Shown here: positions 17,291 through 25,048 of the stretch, piece by piece
Layout: each line of letters opens with the position of its first letter
Numbering within the stretch: position 1 is the first letter of the stretch
The notes under the pieces: model-generated
Told to the model about the DNA's origin: nothing
The model's database searches: none
The model's input: only the letters and a program-made list of their open reading frames with translations
Source of the DNA: Mycobacterium sp. IS-1590
Lineage (GTDB): Bacteria > Actinomycetota > Actinomycetes > Mycobacteriales > Mycobacteriaceae
Direction: 5' to 3'
Assembly: GCF_001500025.1 (NCBI RefSeq)
Contig: NZ_LQIW01000017.1
Coordinates: 1 to 64,000, forward strand
Length of the DNA stretch: 64,000 nt
Made by a program: the position numbers and the translations under genes

Positions 17291-19618
17291 TCACAAACCT
17301 TTCGGTCGTGACCCGATGACACCCTGCGTTTCGAGCCGTTCCAGGTCGCTTTCGGTCAGATCGCACAACGCGGTCAGGACCTCGGCGTTGTGCTCCCCGA
17401 GCGTCGGTGGCGGGCGCTTCAGCCATCGCCGGCTGTCGGGCAACCGGGTGAACGGCGGGCACGGGTAGAGGTTTTCCCCGGTACGAGAATGGTCCAGGTA
17501 CTCGAAGAACCCGCGGTCGCGCAATTGCGGGTTTTCGGTGACGAGCGACGGGGACACCACGACCGCGGCGGGCACCCCCGCGCGGGTCAGGACCTCGGCG
17601 GCGGCCTCGGCGTCGCGCTCGGCAAGCCAGCTCGCAAGCTCTGCACCGCCGGTGACATCGGTCAGCGCGGTGCGTTCGTCGTCGGTGCGCGCGGCCAGGG
17701 CGATCCAGCTGTCGTCGCCCGCGCACCGAAAGACGTCCTGCACGGCCGCCCCTCGGCCCTGATTGCCACGCCGCTCCAGCACCCGACCGAACACCTCGTA
17801 TTCGATTGTCTGGACGGCCGTTACGTTCAGCACCGCCTCGATCATCGGCACCTCGACGAGCTGACCCTCGCCCGTACGGTCGGCGAATTCGAGTGCGGCA
17901 AGCGTCGCAAACGCGGCGTGGGCCCCAGCGAGCGGATCACAGGCTCCGCGCGGGGCGATCGGCGGACCGTCGGGCATACCCGTGACCCAGGCCAGGCCCG
18001 CGATCTGCTCCATGGTCGGAGCGAATCCGACGCGGTCCCGCCAGGGGCCAGACAGTCCGAACGCAGGCATCCGAACCACGACCAGCCGCGGGTTGAGGCT
18101 GAGCAGAGCCTCTGCGCCCAGGCCGAATTGCTCCATCACACGCGGTGAGAAGTTCTCCACGACGACGTCCGCTTGGCCAATCAGGTGCCGAACCAGCCGC
18201 AGCCCCTCATCAGACTGCAGATCGAGGGTCACCGATCGCTTGTTGGTGTTCATCGCGTGGAACACCCAGCCGTACTCCCACCAGTCGTCGACATCCTTGC
18301 GCATCCCGCCCGAATAGCGGATGCCGTCCGGGCGCTGGATCGATTCGATCTTGATGACGTCGGCGCCCATCGCGGCCAACGCGTGGGTGGCAGCCGGACC
18401 TGCCCAGAACGCGGTGAAGTCGACGACCCGCACGCCCGCGAGCGGCATGCGCTCGGTGTTCGCCGGTCCGGCGCGCAACGTCTCTGGCTCCCAAAGCGAT
18501 TCACCGTCACTTCCGCCGACGGCGGGTGGGGAGCCGACCGGGGCGGGGCGTGCCCTCGACATGAGCCACGGCGGTCGCGGTTGGCGGAACCCGGCCGGAT
18601 TGTCGACGTAGACCCCGCGTTCGCGAAGATGATCCATCGATGGAATCGTCGCGCCGTTACCCAGCGGTGCCAGCGGCAACCGGAACAGCTGTCCCAATTC
18701 GACGATCTCGGCGACCGTGCGTTCCCTCATCCACGGGTCGATGCGTTCACGGATCCAGTCGCGGTAGTCCCAACGGCCGATCTGAAACTGCAGCTGCGCG
18801 ATCTCCGTCAACTCCGGGCAGTCGACCATCGCGGCGAAGTCCAGCCACTGCTGCCCGGTCACCATGCTGATGCCGACGTAGCCGTCCTTGGCCGGTTCGA
18901 TCGACGGCACCTCCACCGACCTCCGTACGGGAGGGACTTGCAGCAGCGCCGAATGCAGCCATTCCCCGCTCTGCATCAGCGTGATCGCCTCGAGCATCGA
19001 CATGTCGAGATGCCCACCCGCCCCGCCGTCGCGTACGCGCCGTCGCAGAGCCAGCGCGCCGTATGCGGCCCACGCCCCGCCCATGTACTCCCCCAGGTCT
19101 CCGCCGATCGAGATCGGTGGACCTGCGGGATCGCCGCGGAAACCGGTGAGCCCCGACGCGGCCTGCAGCGTGAATTCGGTCGCGGGCCGCCCAGACCACG
19201 GGCCCGTCCAACCGAAATCCGAGATCGAAACCACGACGCAGCCGGGCGCGGCGTCCAGTACCGCGGCGGCGTCGACACCGTTTCGACGCGCCGTGGCCTC
19301 GTCCCCCGTCACCACGATGATGTCGGCGCACGTGACCAGCCGATCTGAAACACTTGTGACGCTGCGCTTTCCGGCGTTGAGATAGCTGAACAGCGGCGAG
19401 TCGACACCCTCGCGGAGCTCGCCCCCGGTAGCGGTGACCCGGCGCAGCGGATCGCCCTCGCGCGGTTCGACCTTGACCACATCGGCGCCCGCATCGGCCA
19501 ACAGCTTGCCGCAGTACGCCCCGGCGATGCGGTCGCTGATCTCGAGGACCCGCACATCGTGCAACGGGGTGGATACCGTGCCGTTCACGCCCACGCACAC
19601 CTCCCGGTCGGCCGCCAT
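17291..19618 (-). CDS. Double-domain CaiB/BaiF-type (class III) CoA-transferase
   Basis: 775 residues, twice the usual ~400. Two complete class III CoA-transferase domains in tandem: the first opens with VRVLEISDRIAGAYCGKLLADAGADVVKVE, the second (about residue 385) with VRVVDFTAFWAGPAATHALAAMGADVIKIE. These enzymes move CoA from one acid to another. Where many members have Asp in the SMxDA-type active-site segment, both domains show Glu (SMLEA, PMIEA), by eye alignment only. I start at ATG 19618; a further in-frame start at 19672 would run through the AT-rich promoter. Divergent from the GntR gene. It may replace or supplement the ligase for CoA activation. Confidence 0.88.
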   Translation of the reverse strand: MAADREVCVGVNGTVSTPLHDVRVLEISDRIAGAYCGKLLADAGADVVKVEPREGDPLRRVTATGGELREGVDSPLFSYLNAGKRSVTSVSDRLVTCADIIVVTGDEATARRNGVDAAAVLDAAPGCVVVSISDFGWTGPWSGRPATEFTLQAASGLTGFRGDPAGPPISIGGDLGEYMGGAWAAYGALALRRRVRDGGAGGHLDMSMLEAITLMQSGEWLHSALLQVPPVRRSVEVPSIEPAKDGYVGISMVTGQQWLDFAAMVDCPELTEIAQLQFQIGRWDYRDWIRERIDPWMRERTVAEIVELGQLFRLPLAPLGNGATIPSMDHLRERGVYVDNPAGFRQPRPPWLMSRARPAPVGSPPAVGGSDGESLWEPETLRAGPANTERMPLAGVRVVDFTAFWAGPAATHALAAMGADVIKIESIQRPDGIRYSGGMRKDVDDWWEYGWVFHAMNTNKRSVTLDLQSDEGLRLVRHLIGQADVVVENFSPRVMEQFGLGAEALLSLNPRLVVVRMPAFGLSGPWRDRVGFAPTMEQIAGLAWVTGMPDGPPIAPRGACDPLAGAHAAFATLAALEFADRTGEGQLVEVPMIEAVLNVTAVQTIEYEVFGRVLERRGNQGRGAAVQDVFRCAGDDSWIALAARTDDERTALTDVTGGAELASWLAERDAEAAAEVLTRAGVPAAVVVSPSLVTENPQLRDRGFFEYLDHSRTGENLYPCPPFTRLPDSRRWLKRPPPTLGEHNAEVLTALCDLTESDLERLETQGVIGSRPKGL

Positions 19619-19664
19619 CTTAATAACTATTGGCAGATGGCTGGGCGACCCCGCAGGTAGGGCC

Positions 19665-19684
19665 GCTATCACTGTTAATATTGC
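19665..19684. promoter_or_regulatory. Candidate operator D just before the GntR gene
   Basis: GCTATCACTGTTAATATTGC, arms GCTAT/ATTGC (one mismatch from a perfect 5-bp repeat) around a 10-bp centre, as in candidate operator A. It ends 6 nt before the GntR start codon and 46 nt from the CoA-transferase start, where it could mediate autoregulation. A second AT-rich stretch (19620-19632) lies next to the CoA-transferase start. Confidence 0.4.
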
Positions 19685-19690
19685 TAAGAC

Positions 19691-20500
19691 ATGACAACAC
19701 TGGGAATCGGGCCCGAGGCGCGTCGCCGACTGGGTGCGCGTCGCACGGCTGAGATCGTCGCCGACGAACTGCGCCGGCAGATCATCGAGGGTGAGCTCAA
19801 CGACGGCGACCTGCTGCCGCGTCAGGAAGTGCTCGTCGAGCAGTTCAACGTCAGCCTGGTGTCGCTACGAGAAGCCTTGCGAATCCTGGAGACTGAAGGC
19901 CTCGTCTCGGTACGCCGCGGCAACCGTGGCGGAGCTGTGGTACACGCGCCCGCCAAAGCCAGCGCCGCGTACATGCTGGGCCTGCTGCTGCAGAGTGACT
20001 ACGTTCCGCTTGCCGACCTCGGCACGGCGCTGCAGGAACTCGATCCGATGTGCGCGGCGCTCGCCGCGCGCCGACCCGACCGCGAGAAGACGCTCATTCC
20101 CAGGTTGAGGGAACTCAACGCGGCCATGGCCGAACATATCGAGGACGGGGCGCGGTTCACCGAGATCGGCGGGCAGTTCCACGACGAGATCATCCGCGGA
20201 TGCGGTAACCACACGATGATCGCGGTGGTCGGCAGCCTGGAGACGCTGTGGACCGGACACCTCAACTGGTGGGCCGAGGAGAGCGCCGCCAAAGGCGAGT
20301 ACCCGTCGATGAACAAGCGCCGCATCGCGTTGAGCGTTCACACGAAGATCACCGACGCGATCGAGGCGGGTGACGGCGAACGCGCCCGCAAGCTGGCCGC
20401 CAAACACGTCGCCGACACTCAGACCTACCTGTTGGCCGGCGACCCCGAACAACGGATCGTCGCGCTGTCCCCGCAGGCACTCGCGCAGCGCAAGCACTGA
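19691..20500 (+). CDS. GntR-family regulator, FCD (FadR-type) subfamily
   Basis: 269 residues. N-terminal winged helix-turn-helix (AEIVADELRRQIIEGELNDG, EVLVEQFNVSLVSLREALRI, LVSVRRGNRGGAVV), then an all-helical FCD ligand domain (from ~95) with the expected metal-binding His residues in the FHDEII and IALSVH regions. FCD regulators usually repress catabolic genes and are released by an acyl or sugar-acid ligand. It is the only GntR in the catabolic cluster and has a candidate operator immediately upstream, so it is the best candidate for controlling the four related sites. An SDR gene follows 10 bp downstream. Confidence 0.88.
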   Translation: MTTLGIGPEARRRLGARRTAEIVADELRRQIIEGELNDGDLLPRQEVLVEQFNVSLVSLREALRILETEGLVSVRRGNRGGAVVHAPAKASAAYMLGLLLQSDYVPLADLGTALQELDPMCAALAARRPDREKTLIPRLRELNAAMAEHIEDGARFTEIGGQFHDEIIRGCGNHTMIAVVGSLETLWTGHLNWWAEESAAKGEYPSMNKRRIALSVHTKITDAIEAGDGERARKLAAKHVADTQTYLLAGDPEQRIVALSPQALAQRKH

Positions 20501-20510
20501 AAGTCACAGC

Positions 20511-21239
20511 ATGCGAACGGCTTTGATCACCGGCGGGAGCGGCGGAATCGGTAGGGCGTGCGGCCGCAGACTCGCCGAACTGGGATACGACGTCGTGCTG
20601 ACGGCACGGCGGGAGGCACCGCTGCGGGCGGCCGCCAAGGAGATGGGTGCGCGCTACGTCGTCGCCGACGCGAGCCTGCCGTCGGGTTTCGCCCCCGCCG
20701 TCGACGCGGCCGGCACCATCGACCTGCTGGTGCACGCATCGGGAATCCTCGGCGGTACCTACGCCCGCAAGCAGACTTTCGAGCAGTGGCGCGCGACCAT
20801 GTCGGCGAACCTGGACTCCTGCTTCGTGGTGACGTCGGCCGCGCTGCCGCGGATGCGTCCCGGTTCCCGGTTCGTGTTCATCTCGTCGTCGGCGGCGCAC
20901 GAGCCGATGCGGGCCCGGACCGCCTACTCGGCCGCCAAGGCGGGCATGAACGCGTTCGCCGGCGCGCTGGCACAGGAGATCGACCGCGACGGGATCAACG
21001 TCCACGTGGTCACGCCCGGACCCGTCGAGACCGAGATGCTGCAAGACGTTCCGTTCGAGATGTACGCGATCCGGGCCGCCGATGTGGCCGACGCGGTGGC
21101 CTGGCTCGACACCGTCGACCCCGCGGTGGATGTGCCGGAGATCAGGCTGCATGCGATCACGCGCGGGCCGTCGGCCCGGCCGCCGGTCGTCCCTCTCGAG
21201 GCGCAGCGCCGCGCGACGAAATCGCCTACAGCGCCTTGA
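20511..21239 (+). CDS. Short-chain dehydrogenase/reductase
   Basis: 242 residues. Classical SDR: nucleotide-binding TGGSGGIGRACGRRL at the N-terminus (starting at residue ~8), VFISSSAA catalytic Ser and YSAAKAG catalytic Tyr/Lys, then PGPVETEM. It oxidises or reduces a hydroxyl or keto group with NAD(P). Unlike the SDR at 27832-28668 it has no mycofactocin-type insert. Start at ATG 20511 places the Rossmann motif correctly. In the GntR operon; the 3' end overlaps the convergent amidohydrolase gene by 14 nt. Confidence 0.88.
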   Translation: MRTALITGGSGGIGRACGRRLAELGYDVVLTARREAPLRAAAKEMGARYVVADASLPSGFAPAVDAAGTIDLLVHASGILGGTYARKQTFEQWRATMSANLDSCFVVTSAALPRMRPGSRFVFISSSAAHEPMRARTAYSAAKAGMNAFAGALAQEIDRDGINVHVVTPGPVETEMLQDVPFEMYAIRAADVADAVAWLDTVDPAVDVPEIRLHAITRGPSARPPVVPLEAQRRATKSPTAP

Positions 21240-22356
21240 CTGTCGACGGCAGGCCGTACAGTTCGGTGGCGTTGCCGCGCATGATCCGCTCGCGCTGGTC
21301 GGCGGGAAAACGGCGGATCGCCCACTGCGGCGAGTCGTAGCTCCAGTGCGGATAGTCGGTGGAGAACATCAGGTTGTCGCCGAGGTCCATCATCTCCAGG
21401 TACTCGCGGTACACGCCGACATCGACCTCCTCCAAGGGTTGGGTGGTGAAACGCACGTGTTCGCGGACGTATTCGGATGGTTTGCGCTTGACGTGCGGCA
21501 GGTCAGACCTGCGTTGCGCCCAGATGCGGTCCATGCGCCACATCACCGGCATGGCCCAGGTGAAACCGCCTTCGACGAACACCACGCGAAGGTCCGGGTG
21601 GCGGTCGAACGCCCCGTCGAACACCAGGCTCATCAGGTGCGATGCATACAGCAAAGGCCAGGAGGCGAAGAAGTCGTGCCAATGGGCGGGGTTGCCGACC
21701 GGATAGATCGGGATCAGCTCGAACGGCGTCTGCCCCATCAGGTGCGTGGCGATCGGGAAGCCGTGACGGGCCGCCGCGCGATAAAGCGGGTCGAAATGCG
21801 GGCTGCCGAACGGGATTCCGCGGGTCTGCGGCGTCATCAGCACTTCGGCCATGAAGGGGTGTCCCGCCCAGCGTTCGACTTCGGTGGCGGCGGCCAGCGG
21901 GTCTTGTGCCGTGACGCTGATCGCCCCGCGCCACCGGCCGTGCCAGTTGGTCTCGCCCAGCCACACGTCGGCCAGCCAGTCGTTGTAGGTGGCCTTGAGC
22001 ACGTGTTCGGCCTGAGGCAGTTGCGCATCGCACATCGGTTCCAGCACGGCGATGCTCACACCGGCGTCGACCAACAACTGTTTGGCGGCGTAGTCGGGGT
22101 CGCTGCCCGGCAATCCGCCGTCGGGCGGTTCGGCGTCGACGCGTAGCGAGTTGGTCTTGTACGAGTCGGGGGTGTCGTAGAAGTGCGGCATCGGCGACAC
22201 GGCATTGCCCGTCGGCCACAGCGCGTCCCTCCACGTCGTCGGGGCATAGCTCTTGAGCTCGTCGACGGAGACGGGCAGCGGGTGGACATCGGTGTCGACG
22301 ATCGTCACCGCGACATCTGCTGCCGAAGACCGCCGATTCGATGCGATGGCTGTCAT
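21226..22356 (-). CDS. Amidohydrolase-family enzyme (metal ligands intact)
   Basis: 376 residues of the amidohydrolase-2 (ACMSD-like) family. The metal-binding elements are present: Asp23/His25 in VDTDVHP, a His in the PIATHLMG strand, and Asp334 in STDYPHW. In this family the site supports hydrolysis or decarboxylation of a carboxylic acid or C-C bond cleavage. The start at ATG 22356 overlaps the stop of the paralogue upstream by 4 nt, and a much longer upstream frame is rejected as antisense to that gene. The last gene of a three-gene operon: small Rieske protein, degenerate amidohydrolase, this enzyme. Confidence 0.85.
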   Translation of the reverse strand: MTAIASNRRSSAADVAVTIVDTDVHPLPVSVDELKSYAPTTWRDALWPTGNAVSPMPHFYDTPDSYKTNSLRVDAEPPDGGLPGSDPDYAAKQLLVDAGVSIAVLEPMCDAQLPQAEHVLKATYNDWLADVWLGETNWHGRWRGAISVTAQDPLAAATEVERWAGHPFMAEVLMTPQTRGIPFGSPHFDPLYRAAARHGFPIATHLMGQTPFELIPIYPVGNPAHWHDFFASWPLLYASHLMSLVFDGAFDRHPDLRVVFVEGGFTWAMPVMWRMDRIWAQRRSDLPHVKRKPSEYVREHVRFTTQPLEEVDVGVYREYLEMMDLGDNLMFSTDYPHWSYDSPQWAIRRFPADQRERIMRGNATELYGLPSTVKAL

Positions 22357-23402
22357 GTCATGGTCACCTCGACCTCGAGCGCAAACAGTTCGGCGGCGTT
22401 GCGCCACAGCAGATTCTCGCGTTGGCGTTCGTTGAGGCCGCATACCGCATCCGCGGGCGGCTCCGTCGACCAGTGCGGATAACTCGAGCCGTACATCACC
22501 AAATCCGCTTTGTCGGTGAAGTCCATCCACCGCTCGGCCGGTCCGGCAGTCGTCGGCCCGTCGAGGGCCGAGGTGCAGAACCGGACATGGTCGGCCAGAT
22601 ACTCGCTGGGATAGCGGTCCACCCACGGGGTCTGGTCACGCATTGACATCCAGAAGGTGTCCAACCGCCACATCAGCGGGGTGAGGATGTCGTAGCCGCC
22701 GTCGGCGAAGACGAACTTCAGCCCCGCGTGCCTGCCGAAGGTTCCCTCGATGATCAGGGTCGCGAGATGCACGAAACCGTTGAGCGGCATGAACGACGCG
22801 TAACCCGAATAGGTGTGCGCGTGGCCGGCGAAGGTCGGCGGGTGGTCGACGCCGTTGCCGCCGTTGATGTGCACCGCGACCGGGAGTCCGTGCGCGGCCG
22901 CGGCCTCCCAGATCGGTTCGAACATCGGCTTTCCATACGGCTCGCGCGATTGCATGGGAACACCGATCTGGACCATCTTCGGGTGGTCGGCCAACCGTTC
23001 GATCTCGGCGACCGCGCCCCTGACGTCCTCGGGGTTGACCCGGATGGTGCCGCGGAACCGGCCGCTGGTGTCGGGCTCGAGCCAGCGGTCGAGCAACCAG
23101 TCGTTGACCGCGGCGCAGATGCGGCTGTTCAGCAGGTAGTCGGCGATGTTGCCCCGGGTCATCGGGTTGAGGATCGCGTAGTCCACGCCGCCCTCGTCGA
23201 ACAGGTGACGGGCCACGACGTCGGGATCCGACCCAGGATGGCCGTCACCGTAGAGGTCGGTCCGGTAGTCGCCTCCGGGCGCCTGGTACCACTGCTGTTC
23301 GACGTCCGGTATCGCTCGCAGTTTGTGCGGGTCGGCCAGGTAGCGCCGGATCTCGGCGTTGTATCGGAAGTGGGGCTGCACCGATGCGTCGATGACGGTC
23401 AT
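22353..23402 (-). CDS. Amidohydrolase-family protein lacking metal ligands (probable pseudoenzyme)
   Basis: 349 residues, clearly paralogous to the gene downstream across its full length (for example PGSDPD, HGLPVAVH, VFADGG, MWRLD, YPHWS). Where the active paralogue has DxH (VDTDVHP), this protein has SxQ (IDASVQP, residues 7 and 9), and the Asp of TDYPHW is Ser307 (SSYPHW). The central His strand (VAVH) remains. With these ligands lost it is unlikely to bind the usual metal and may act as a partner subunit of its neighbour. Both ends overlap neighbours by ATGA, so it is translationally coupled on both sides. Confidence 0.82.
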   Translation of the reverse strand: MTVIDASVQPHFRYNAEIRRYLADPHKLRAIPDVEQQWYQAPGGDYRTDLYGDGHPGSDPDVVARHLFDEGGVDYAILNPMTRGNIADYLLNSRICAAVNDWLLDRWLEPDTSGRFRGTIRVNPEDVRGAVAEIERLADHPKMVQIGVPMQSREPYGKPMFEPIWEAAAAHGLPVAVHINGGNGVDHPPTFAGHAHTYSGYASFMPLNGFVHLATLIIEGTFGRHAGLKFVFADGGYDILTPLMWRLDTFWMSMRDQTPWVDRYPSEYLADHVRFCTSALDGPTTAGPAERWMDFTDKADLVMYGSSYPHWSTEPPADAVCGLNERQRENLLWRNAAELFALEVEVTMT

Positions 23403-23755
23403 GCGGTCAGGTACACCTGTCCGTCGGCGATGTCGACTTCGTAGGTGCGCACGCGTTTGGTGGGGTCGGCGAGGTTGACCCCGGTGGGGATGTCGAATTC
23501 CCATTGATGCCACGGGCATCGGATGACCCGGCCGGCGCGTACCTGGCGGACTTGGTCCGGCAGGTCGGGTGCGTACTCGGTGGTGCCTCGGACATACCCG
23601 GCGCACAGCGGCGCGCCCTCATGTGTGCAGTAGTTGGCGATCGCGTAGAAGGAGCCGTCGATGTTGTAAACCCCCACGCCGAACTTGCCTGCCGGCACCA
23701 GCTTCATTTCGCCCGGCGGCAGGTCCTCGATGGCACACACCGGTCGGCGCCGCAT
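23399..23755 (-). CDS. Small Rieske [2Fe-2S] protein
   Basis: 118 residues, essentially one Rieske domain: CTHEGAPLCAG (Cys-x-His) and CPWHQWEFD (Cys-x-x-His). No catalytic iron domain follows, so it is a ferredoxin-type electron carrier, or a regulatory or structural Rieske domain, rather than an oxygenase. In context it could feed the P450s or the KshA-like oxygenase. AGGG lies ~6 nt before ATG 23755. First gene of the leftward operon, with the shared operator 31 bp upstream, divergent from the second P450. Confidence 0.85.
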   Translation of the reverse strand: MRRRPVCAIEDLPPGEMKLVPAGKFGVGVYNIDGSFYAIANYCTHEGAPLCAGYVRGTTEYAPDLPDQVRQVRAGRVIRCPWHQWEFDIPTGVNLADPTKRVRTYEVDIADGQVYLTA

Positions 23756-23786
23756 CGCATCCCTTCACTTACCTTGACCTAGATTA

Positions 23787-23806
23787 CCTAAAATAGTAAA
23801 GATAGG
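23787..23806. promoter_or_regulatory. Operator C between small Rieske and P450 genes
   Basis: CCTAAAATAGTAAAGATAGG; its reverse complement matches operator B (15993-16012) at 19 of 20 positions. It is 31 nt from the Rieske gene start and 36 nt from the P450 start. A TAAAAT -10-like hexamer lies within it. The same element in two divergent Rieske/P450 promoters 7.8 kb apart, with the motif in opposite orientation, indicates common control. Confidence 0.75.
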
Positions 23807-23842
23807 CGGGGTAGAGCGCCAACCCCGCTGCCGGGAGGCAAG

Positions 23843-25048
23843 GTGACGATCAGTACCCGTTCGGATGACAAGACCGTTCCCGATGTGGCGAGCGATCCCT
23901 ACGCTTTCTTCGAGTACAAACGCAGGACCGAACCGGTGTGGCGCGGCACGATCATGGACACCTCGAGCGTGCCGCCGGAACTGCTGCCACCAGAGGAATG
24001 GACGCTGTTCGACTTCGACAGCGTGTACAACGCCTTCCGTGACAGCGACGTCTACGGGTCGGAGGTGTACCACCGCACCATCGAGTTGGTTTTCGGCCCA
24101 ACGATCCTCGGGATGCACGGCAAGCAGCATCACGACCACCGCAGCTTGGTGGCCAAGGCGTTCCGGCAGACCGCGCTGGCTCAGTGGGAGCCCGAGGTCA
24201 TCGTGCCGATCTGCGAGAAGTTGGTCGACGAGTTCATCGACGACGGCGAGGTCGATCTGGTCAAGGCGGTGACCTTCGAGTTCCCGACCCGCGTCACCGC
24301 GGAGTTGCTGGGGCTTCCGCAAGACGACCTGGAGCTGTTCCGCCGCCTCTCACTCGAACTGATCTCGATCACCGAGGACATCGAGGCCGGGTTGACCGCT
24401 TCGGTCGAACTCGGCACGTACTTCCAGGACCAGGTGGACCAGCGGCGCCGCAAGATGACCCACGACGTCATCGGCGACTTGGTCGGCGCCGAGATCGACG
24501 GTGAACGGCTGACCGACGAGGCGATCATCTCGTTTCTGCGGCTGCTGCTTCCCGCCGGGCTCGAAACCACGTACCGGTCGTCGGGCAACCTGCTGTATCT
24601 GCTGTTGACGCACCCTGACCAACTCGATGCGGTCCAAAGCGACCGCGAGCTGATCCCCGCCGCGTTCGAGGAGGGATTGCGTTTCGAGACACCGTTGGTG
24701 ACGGTTCCGAGGTCCACGACGTGCGACGTGGAGATCCACGGTATCCCCATACCGAAGGGTGCACAGGTCAACCTCTGCATCGGTTCGGCGAACCGCGATG
24801 AAAAGCGGTGGGACAACGCGAATGTATTCGACATCCACCGCCCGCGGCGTGCTCACACCTCGTTCGCCGGTGGGCTGCACAGCTGTCTGGGAATGCATCT
24901 GGCCAGAGTGGAGACTCGGGTGATGTTGACCAGCTTGTTCGACCGCGCAACGGATTTCGAGCTACAGGCCGACGACGACACCCGGCTCGCCGGCCTGCCG
25001 TTCCGCTCCCCCATACATCTTCCGGTCACGTTCCGCCCGACGCGATGA
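23843..25048 (+). CDS. Cytochrome P450
   Basis: 401 residues from GTG 23843, chosen because GGGAGG at 23834-23839 is well placed. I-helix motif LLPAGLETTYRS, ExxR in EEGLRFE, haem loop SFAGGLHSCLG with Cys348 as ligand. The haem loop has SFAGG where most have FGxG, a mild deviation that keeps the Cys. Monooxygenase of a cluster substrate; electron donor possibly the small Rieske protein encoded divergently. Overlaps the alcohol dehydrogenase by 4 nt, indicating that hydroxylation is followed by oxidation of the resulting alcohol. Confidence 0.9.
   Translation: MTISTRSDDKTVPDVASDPYAFFEYKRRTEPVWRGTIMDTSSVPPELLPPEEWTLFDFDSVYNAFRDSDVYGSEVYHRTIELVFGPTILGMHGKQHHDHRSLVAKAFRQTALAQWEPEVIVPICEKLVDEFIDDGEVDLVKAVTFEFPTRVTAELLGLPQDDLELFRRLSLELISITEDIEAGLTASVELGTYFQDQVDQRRRKMTHDVIGDLVGAEIDGERLTDEAIISFLRLLLPAGLETTYRSSGNLLYLLLTHPDQLDAVQSDRELIPAAFEEGLRFETPLVTVPRSTTCDVEIHGIPIPKGAQVNLCIGSANRDEKRWDNANVFDIHRPRRAHTSFAGGLHSCLGMHLARVETRVMLTSLFDRATDFELQADDDTRLAGLPFRSPIHLPVTFRPTR

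Noticed and set aside
18173..19348. 391-codon plus-strand frame over the CoA-transferase gene
   Set aside because: Antisense shadow; no domain, no Shine-Dalgarno.
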